NCBI RefSeq assembly: GCF_009730915.1
Contig: NC_052478.1
Location: 8,293,552-8,357,551, forward strand
Direction of reading: 5' to 3'
From: Dioscorea cayenensis subsp. rotundata
Taxonomy: Eukaryota > Streptophyta > Magnoliopsida > Dioscoreales > Dioscoreaceae
DNA length: 64,000 bases
Every line of letters begins with the position of its first letter. The first letter of the stretch is position 1. Under the pieces are notes generated by a model, which was given only the letters and a program-made list of their open reading frames with translations, searched no databases and had not been told where the DNA came from. A program made the translations under genes and the position numbers. This document shows, piece after piece, positions 57,601-64,000 of this stretch.

Positions 57601-58639
57601 CATCCCAACATGTACAGTGTTTCTCATATCACAAGTTAAACTCAACTATTCATCTTTTTCTTCTCACTCCAAACTACCTCTTGCAAAACATTTTCTATGT
57701 TACCTAAAATATCCACATAGCATTCTTTACTTCACAGGCTTAAAGATGTTACAACCCTAATCTAAATTTTCTCCCTTTCCCATCCAACAAATGCTATAAA
57801 AAGCATGCCATCAAGATGCTTGCAAAATCTACCTTCAAAAGCCACCTAAGGTTTTCGACATTAGCACCAACAAGACGTGCCCTTTTTACTAGCTTAAAAC
57901 AAGATGATTGATAAATTCAAAGGTGAAAACTTAACTCATATTCAGAAACTAAAAAAACGTGAAGAACAAATAAAAGACTGGAACCTTGCGCTTACTCTGG
58001 GAAATTATCAAGCAAGATCTCAACGGAGTCATCAAGCGGCCGGCCAAGCTTCTTCTCCTCCTCCTCCTCCATCTCCTTGAGCCACAGTATCGCATGCACC
58101 CTCTGTCTCATGATTCTATAATCCTTAGCCAGACGCTCCACTGTATAGGTCTCCGGATCCTCCTTATGAAGCCGATACATCTCAGCCTTCTCAGAATCCT
58201 TGAGATACTCCCCCCTTATCCCAGGCTCCCTCACCTGCTTCAAAAGTTTATACGTTTCCATCATCCGATCCTTCCACCCATCTACAAATGCCTTTTTCTC
58301 CTTGTTATCCTCCTCCACCATTCTCAAAATCTCATCCTCCTCGTCCAAAGCTGCCAACTCCGACGACACGGCTTGGCCAGGGCTCGAGGGAGATACCTGG
58401 CGGCCGACGGCCTCGCCATCGAAGTGATCTTTTGTAAGCCCCGTCGACCAGGATGAGACTTCCTCGCCCCAATCATGGACGGAGGCTCCACCTGCGGCGC
58501 CACCCCACGCATCATCGTTGCCACCACCGTCACCGGAGCCCGAGGCCGTCGAGAAGGAGTGGACAAAGGGAACCCTAGAAATGGAGGAGGTTTTGAGGGA
58601 AAGGCGGCGGAGAAGGATGGTTCGGGCGCTGGCGAGCAT
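54233..58639 (-). CDS. Probable mitochondrial small-subunit ribosomal protein mS35 (S24/S35 family)
   Basis: Minus strand, three exons: 57996-58639, 56562-56751 and 54233-54460. Splice sites are GA|gtaagc, ttgcag|G, AAG|gtaagc and ctctag|GTG; phases fit, giving 353 residues. The N-terminus (MLASARTILLRRLSLK, Ser/Arg-rich, few acids) is a mitochondrial presequence, followed by a Gly-rich stretch and an acidic helical domain. Then comes the conserved part LPYKPDFKVMPEGWDGT, EVLYEISVKEDQMLYEEFVQRL, VAGEVKCHKYSRRRP, GGGWKFVSMPDGSS and a basic tail ending in PPFK. These blocks recall the plant proteins annotated as mitochondrial ribosomal S24/S35 (At4g21460, At3g18240), recalled and not searched. 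Introns of 1.24 and 2.10 kb. The CT/GA-rich leader lies just upstream. Confidence 0.72.
54664..54690. repeat. Poly-T tract
   Basis: About 27 T in a row within intron 2 of the mS35-like gene. It is a possible A-tail of a retroposed sequence on the minus strand, but no body was identified. Confidence 0.6.
55684..56388. mobile_element. Possible MITE in intron 2 of the mS35-like gene
   Basis: AGCCTGGAATAGAATGGAAT at the left is roughly mirrored by ccaacccattctaggct at the right, and GGAATG/CATTCC words recur near both ends. Ends and target duplication are uncertain. Confidence 0.35.
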
Positions 58640-59510
58640 CTCTCTCTCTCTCTTCGATCTCCAAATCGAGGGAGGCCGAGGGTTTTCGAAGAATGGGGTT
58701 TCTCATTACTGTAGAATTTTTTATTTTTTATTTTTTCATATATACCCTTTTAAAAGTTATTAATCTATTATGCATAATGAATCGATGTAAAGTGATTGTA
58801 AATCAATTTATGGAGAACTCAATGGCGTGCTGTTTGAATCGATGATTTTATATGTGAAAATTTATATATATCTATATATTTTAAAACAAAATTCTATTTC
58901 ACTATTCTTTAATTCTCATAATCTAACTTATATTTACAAGTTTTTTTTTTTTTTTGATAATAGAGGACAAACATGTACAGTTGTAGAATAAGTTCAACAA
59001 GCATATGTACTCTCACTTTGGGTGAGATTTTGAGATTTGATTTCGGGTTCTTTTCGAAACGAATATTCTACGCAATGAACCTGGTATTAATAGAGCAAAA
59101 AACCATTTGTTTAGTACATCGCATAAATTATGATTTTAAATCTATTTACGTTTTATAAATTAAATAAAATTTTATTAATAAAGCTGCTTCAACAACGAAA
59201 ATAACCAAAGTATAAAAAATTACAAGTCAACCATCCATCAGCCTTTGAGACAAAGTCCATTCTACGATTAAAAAAAAAATAGATGTCCTTGTCTTAGGCT
59301 AGTAAAATCAAAGTCCGTAACAAAGTTGTCCTACTTGTGAAGTAGTTCTAAAAAGCTAACGCCATCAAAAGCTTAATATCAACAATGTGCTTAGGGTGGC
59401 TCCAGCTCCAAACACAATGTCACATGGTATTAGTGTTTGCATTCTCCCCAAGAATTAGACAAACATCTAGCAAAAAAAAAAAAATCAAGAGATTATCAGT
59501 TGTTCCTTTT
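58640..59510. other. Upstream of the mS35-like gene, gene-free
   Basis: The first 60 bases hold a CT/GA-rich leader of the minus-strand gene. The rest is AT-rich; the segment 59,180-59,440 reads like repeat-derived sequence but shows no protein I can name. Confidence 0.45.
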
Positions 59511-61056
59511 TGTTAGGTCTGACGACGTGAATTGGCATTATTTGACAAGCCAAATAGTGACATTGCAAGAGGAAAGTGATGTGGCATGATGACTCAGCAA
59601 AGGAAGTAATGACTAGGATAATGATGTGGCAAAATGTTGATATCATGACATGTGAAGCTACAAGGGTTAGAAGATCATGATGAAGATGATGTTTAAAAGA
59701 TATTCCTCTCAATGAAGTCATGTGATGATCAACTATTTTTGGAAAGTGCATCAAGTTAAAAAGATCTCTTCAAGAAGGGTAAGTTTTATTTAAAGTATGT
59801 TTATCTATCCTTGGTAAAATCTGGGATGATAAATCATATCTTTGATAGAACTCCTTTTTGGAAAGATCTATTTTAAAGAGGGAGGGGAATATTTTATCAT
59901 TGGCAAGCATTCAAAATTATGAAGATTGTATGGAACTTAGTTTGGTGTGAAGCTATTTGAAGACACAAACTAAGTTAGGCAAGGACAAGCCAAGGTGATT
60001 ATCAACACCATAATTAGCAAAAAACTATTTAAAGAAAGACCCAAGAGCTAATTATGGGCGGAACTATTCATGGAGACTAATCATGTATGGAGATTGATTG
60101 AAGATTACATAAGATATGATTAGAGATTTGAAGATCTAAGCATGGATGATTGGAGATCATGCTTGAAGATATTGAAGACTAAACCTGGATGAAGATGAGA
60201 TCAAGTTTAGTAATAATATTTCCATGAGTCAAACGAAGATCATTTGGGAAGACCAAACTTGGGCCAAGTTTGGAAAGAAGATCGGGAGATCTTCGATGAC
60301 CATTTTTGGTGAGATGGTTGCGTGTGCCTTGGTGGGCACGTCCCTCAGGAAAGGGTGACCTACTGAAGTGATGTGAGGAAGGAAGCAACTGCAGGCAAGA
60401 GGAGCTCGAGTCGAGTTAACTGCTACGAGGCGGACTAAAGGAATGAGGAAGGTTGAAGGTCGCAGATTCGGGTATAACTAGCTAGAACTCAGTCATGTTC
60501 AGTAAGGTGGGCCATGTTGCAACTGGGTGTTGCAACACCTAACTTTGAAAGGTGTCCAAGTTAGGAAGCCGTGGAGAATTCTAAAAGAGGAAGGTTGGTA
60601 TGGGACTTCAGTATGTCTATATAAGATATCCTACTTGAAGATTTAGGATGAGCCACGAAGTGAGAAACCCTTTGGTGAGGGTTGAGGAAAGTGGGCATCG
60701 GTCAATCTTGAGAGAATATACTTGGTCTTGAGAGAGTGAGAGAGTGTTGTACTCTTTATTCTTAAACCTCTTTTAGTGGATTGATTCTCCGGGCCTAGCC
60801 CTCCAGATGTAGGCAAGGTTGTGCCGAACTGGGTTACCAACGTGCGTGTCTCATTTCTCTTGTTTGATTGTGTGTGTGTCCAATCCTTGACTGGTTTTTT
60901 TTAGTGACTTATCTTCCACACTACCCACCGGAACCATCACTTTTATTCAATAAAGTTGTGATTTATCCACATTTATTTCAAAAAGAAAAGAAGGGGGAAA
61001 ATAAAGGAATTTTACTCAAACTCTTGATTGGTTTATCACTCTCCTAAGTTCTAACA
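59511..61056 (+). mobile_element. Probable solo LTR or LTR fragment
   Basis: Starts TGTTAGGTCTGAC and ends GTTCTAACA, matching short inverted ends. A TATA box (tctatataagata, about 60,618) is followed about 100 bases later by a gagagagtgagagagtgttgt tract and a GC-richer block (ctccgggcctagccctccagatgtaggcaagg), a layout typical of large plant LTRs. No 5-bp duplication was found at these ends and no internal domain lies next to it, so the limits are tentative. Confidence 0.45.
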
Positions 61057-61284
61057 ACTATAAAGATAATTGACAATGTAGACACCTTAGTAAGTGGCAA
61101 AAGACAAGTATATATTGTAATTGCAAGAACAACTGTCATAACTAGATTGGAATTAATGTTGATGGTTTGGATTCCTCGGATAAAACTTCTTAAGGCTGGC
61201 AACATAAGAAGTTATAAGGTAGTAATTTCTATAAATTAAGATAAATTAAATGCTTAATGAAATGATAGATTGATATATTTTAAA

Positions 61285-63022
61285 AAGGGCTTTTTGCAGG
61301 TGTACCCTTGAATAATTTTGAAATTGCATATTTGCCCCTGAATAAAAGATAATTGCATACATACCCCTGAATAACTAATTCAATTGCGTATATACCCTGA
61401 GGTTCAAATTAGTTGAAAAACCATCTATTAACAAACAACAAATATATAAAATGACCAGTACACCCTTTACATATATAACCTTGAAAAAAAAATTTATTGT
61501 AAAATGACCATTTATGAATACCCCTTTAAAAATATGAAATTTTAAAATAGTTAAAAAATTACTTTTTATGTGTAATTATATCATCCTATTTATTGTAAAC
61601 TAAAGAGGAACCAGGAAAAACATTTACAAAAAGAAAAACAAAAAAACAAAAACAAAAACAAAAATCTTATTTCGATACCACATTATTGTAAATTGAAGAG
61701 GAACCAGGAACCAGCCCTTTAATTCTTCAAAGGTATCATTTAGCATGTAAAAGAAACCTCATCCAAGGTACTGCATCCAGGAGGGAGCAAGAACTCAAGA
61801 AACAAAGATGCAAAGGTTGTCTTGAAATTCAAATTGTTTGACATTTTAAGCAGCAACCATACACTGAAAATGCAAGATATGGAAAGATGTTATTCTCTTT
61901 CAGCCATTCAGCTTTGGATTTAGTAAATGCATATAAAATACCAAGAACAAGGAAAACATAGAAATTACTTAGACAGTAATTGCAGGGATGATAATAGGAT
62001 AAGAAAGCAATAAACTTGGAACACTGATTGGAGATTCATAAACCTTTTCTCTTGAAATCACATACATTTTCTCCAGAATTCCAATGCCCAAAAGCTCAAG
62101 ATAATTAATTCAAAAACATAAGAACTCAAGGGCTGAAATCCAGGAAACCAATATGAGAGAACAAGAGCCAAACTCCAAAGGAATCAACCCTAAAAAACAA
62201 CAAAAACAAAAACCAATCTATTTCCTTTTTCAATAGATCCAAACAAACAAAGAAGCTTGAAATTTAACACCAGGCATGCAGAAAGATCCCTAAGAGTTTG
62301 GCTAGAGGGAGCCTTTGGAGATTTCATGGAGGCTAGAGACGGGGAGGTATAGGAGTACCTAGAGTTGCTGCGGGGAGGCGACGCGCCAGTTGGGGAAGTC
62401 GGGGCCGATCGAAAGGCCTTCGGAGAGGATGGAGCATAGGTTTTTGGAGATTTCGTGGAGGCCAGAGACGGGGAGGTTTAGGAGTACCTAGAGTTGCTGC
62501 CGGGAAGCGACGCACCAGTTGGGGAAGCCGGGGCGGATCGGCAGGCCTTCGGAGAGGATGGAGCAGAGGTCTGGGGGGAACTTGAAGCAAAAGGTGGATT
62601 CAAATGGAGTTGCTGCGGGGAGGCGGCGCGCCAGTTGGGGAAGCCGGGGCCGATTGGAAGGCCTTCGGAGAGGATGGAGCAGAGGTATTGATTCTCGTCG
62701 TCGGGCCAATTTCAACGAGAGAGATGGAGAAAAAGGCAGGCTGAACGAAATGGAGAAAGAGACGGGCTAAACGGTAGAGAGAGATGACAAATGCGAGATT
62801 ATTAGTAAAGTTGTATAAGGTTATTTTAGACATTTTGTGTATCTTAATACAAAAGATAATTATAATTAATAAAGTTAATTAATTTCCGTTAACAGAATCT
62901 AACATCAGGTATATCCGCAATTATCTATATTGTTTAGGTGTATATATACAATTATATTTTTTCTGGGGATAAATATGCAATTATAGAATTTTTGAGGAGT
63001 TTATAACCCATTTTCCCTTTTA
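61285..63022. mobile_element. Mutator-like element with long inverted arms and captured GC-rich insert
   Basis: Left arm (about 61,285-61,440: aaagggctttttgc... aaattgcatatttgcccctgaa ... ataattgcatacatacccctgaa) pairs with the reverse complement of the right arm (about 62,880-63,022: ataattgcatatttatcccc ... gtatatatacacct ... aattgcggatataccTGA). The inverted repeat is roughly 140-170 bases with order preserved. The centre holds AT-rich DNA and, at 62,312-62,690, a GC-rich tandemly repeated fragment unlike its surroundings, the hallmark of a Pack-MULE. A TTTTAAAA string touches both sides, but the 9-bp duplication is ambiguous. No transposase seen. Confidence 0.6.
62312..62690. repeat. GC-rich fragment repeated two to three times inside the Mutator-like element
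   Basis: Units begin at about 62,312 and 62,440 (each about 129 bases, sharing ggagatttc, gagacggggaggt and aggagtacctagagttgctg), with a third partial unit from 62,607. The core gagttgctgc[c/g]gggaggcg...cagttggggaag recurs three times. On the minus strand one frame repeats LCSILSEGL-IGP-FPNW-VAS-QQL; another frame is equally open, so the true frame is uncertain. This looks like a captured and amplified host exon. Confidence 0.65.
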
Positions 63023-63216
63023 AAAATTTAAAGTCAATTGCTTCTAAGAATGGACGACTTTATACCAAAATTGGGTTGTTTTAGTTTGATTGGTTAATAT
63101 TTTTTTAAAAAAAAAATTATTTAAGATGATTAAAAATTGATCTAATTAATAGATAAAATAAATACATTTAAAATTAAATTAATTTTATCATCCGGACAAT
63201 GGAGAGGAATGTTTTA

Positions 63217-63296
63217 TTGGAGAATGCCTCATTCTATTATGAAATTAGATGCATGGTTGGAGAATGCCTCATTCTATTATGAAATTAGATGCATGG
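63217..63296 (+). repeat. Exact 40-base tandem duplication
   Basis: 63217-63256 and 63257-63296 are identical (ttggagaatgcctcattcta then ttatgaaattagatgcatgg). Confidence 0.95.
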
Positions 63297-63912
63297 GAAT
63301 CTAAATAAATCATTTTAATAGATATATTATATTAATTTGTTAGGCTCGCATGAAAATAGTGTAACATGCGCTTTTTTTCTACTGGCTAAAAAAAATCTCA
63401 ATCGTTTACTCCTAAAAAATTGAGTGGTAAGGAATGAACTGCAGGTTTAATAAATATAATATTTATACAATTATAGAGGAAATCATATGATTATATATAA
63501 GAAAAAACATGAAATCTATCATATCAAGTAAATATTATTAGTTATATTATATTAATTTTTTTTAGTTTATTAAAAAATGATTGGGAATTTATAAAGTTAG
63601 ATATTTTTTTAAAAAAAATCAGATAAAAAATTCATTTTAGTCTGTTTATAAAGTAAAGTCTGTTAAGAATATTTTATAAATGCAAAGAGAGTAATAAGAA
63701 TAAAGAGCCAGAATATTTGCCAAAAATCATTTAAAATTCACCTCTTCTTTTCTTCCCTCTTCTTTATTTCTTTCTCTTTTCCTTCTCTTCTTATATTAAA
63801 AAAACAAATAAGAGGGGGTATCCATGAAAGCTTACAAGAATTGAATGAACGGTCATGATTGATTTGATCCGACGGTCTAAAATACCCTGGTTGGTGGAAC
63901 AATAACAGTACC
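63297..63912. other. Gene-free, AT-rich
   Basis: No gene or clear element seen. Confidence 0.5.
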
Positions 63913-64000
63913 GGCGCCTGCTACAGTACCACATGCGTTGCTATAGTGTTGCGGTTGCTACAGTGTTTTCTAGATGGTTGCTACAGTAATGCCGCCTGCT
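63913..64000 (+). repeat. GCTACAGT-word cluster running off the window edge
   Basis: GCTACAGTA (63920), GCTATAGTG (63940), GCTACAGTG (63957), GCTACAGTA (63980) and a final GCT at 63998 are spaced 17-23 bases apart. It is in a GC-richer context that starts at about 63,890. Probably the start of a transposable element that continues outside the window. Confidence 0.6.

Noticed and set aside
58475..58763. Plus-strand Gly/Arg-rich frames opposite exon 1 of the mS35-like gene
   Set aside because: Antisense of a GC-rich exon with a clear minus-strand protein, presequence and matching splice phases.

Overview
The window is nuclear DNA of a flowering plant. It has GT-AG introns, plant-specific families (a ZAT-type Q-finger repressor, a CRM-domain organelle protein, a HAPLESS 8-like protein), Ty1/copia, Harbinger-, hAT- and Mutator-like repeats, and long AT-rich intergenic DNA. 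The AT-rich coding sequence argues against a grass; I cannot name the species.

Left third (1-30,310): an unstable tandem array built from two gene families. Three copies of a UBC4/5 (UBC8/10-type) ubiquitin-conjugating E2 lie in direct orientation at 325-1745, 3985-5134 and 8184-14902. Copies 1 and 2 are open two-exon genes of 148 residues. Copy 3 is split in exon 2 by a 5.39-kb Ty1/copia element (9277-14666) with 5-bp target duplications, two codons before the active-site position, and that position is already Gly instead of Cys. Downstream lies a ZAT-type C2H2 zinc-finger family: a pseudogene (20820-26332) split by an old, heavily mutated copia element, then the intact gene (29158-30309). 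A truncated inverted third copy sits at about 35,830-36,070. Homologous flanks, including a ZAT promoter remnant behind E2 copy 1 (about 2090-2405), suggest that an E2+ZAT module was duplicated several times and then eroded by transposons. A 5' fragment of a small prefoldin-like gene and the 3' tail of another copia element lie between E2 copies 2 and 3.

Middle (33,860-47,080): three apparently healthy host genes. These are an N-myristoylation-signal protein of unknown function (34239-35051), a four-exon CRM-domain organelle RNA-splicing protein like CFM9/LOH1 (37655-41325), and a HAPLESS 8-like protein with a UBZ4-type finger on the minus strand (46978 down to 43220).

Right (47,080-64,000): mostly intergenic. 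It contains a three-exon minus-strand gene for a probable mitochondrial ribosomal protein mS35 (58639 down to 54233). Around it are an orphan ABRE/G-box cluster, a small Mutator-type MITE, an LTR-like block (about 59,511-61,056), a Mutator-like element carrying a GC-rich fragment repeated almost three times (about 61,285-63,022), and a GCTACAGT-repeat block at the right edge.

No rRNA, tRNA or CRISPR array was recognised. The most interesting observations are the E2 paralogues, which differ at exactly the catalytic positions 85 and 117, and the parallel disruption of one E2 and one ZAT copy by copia insertions.
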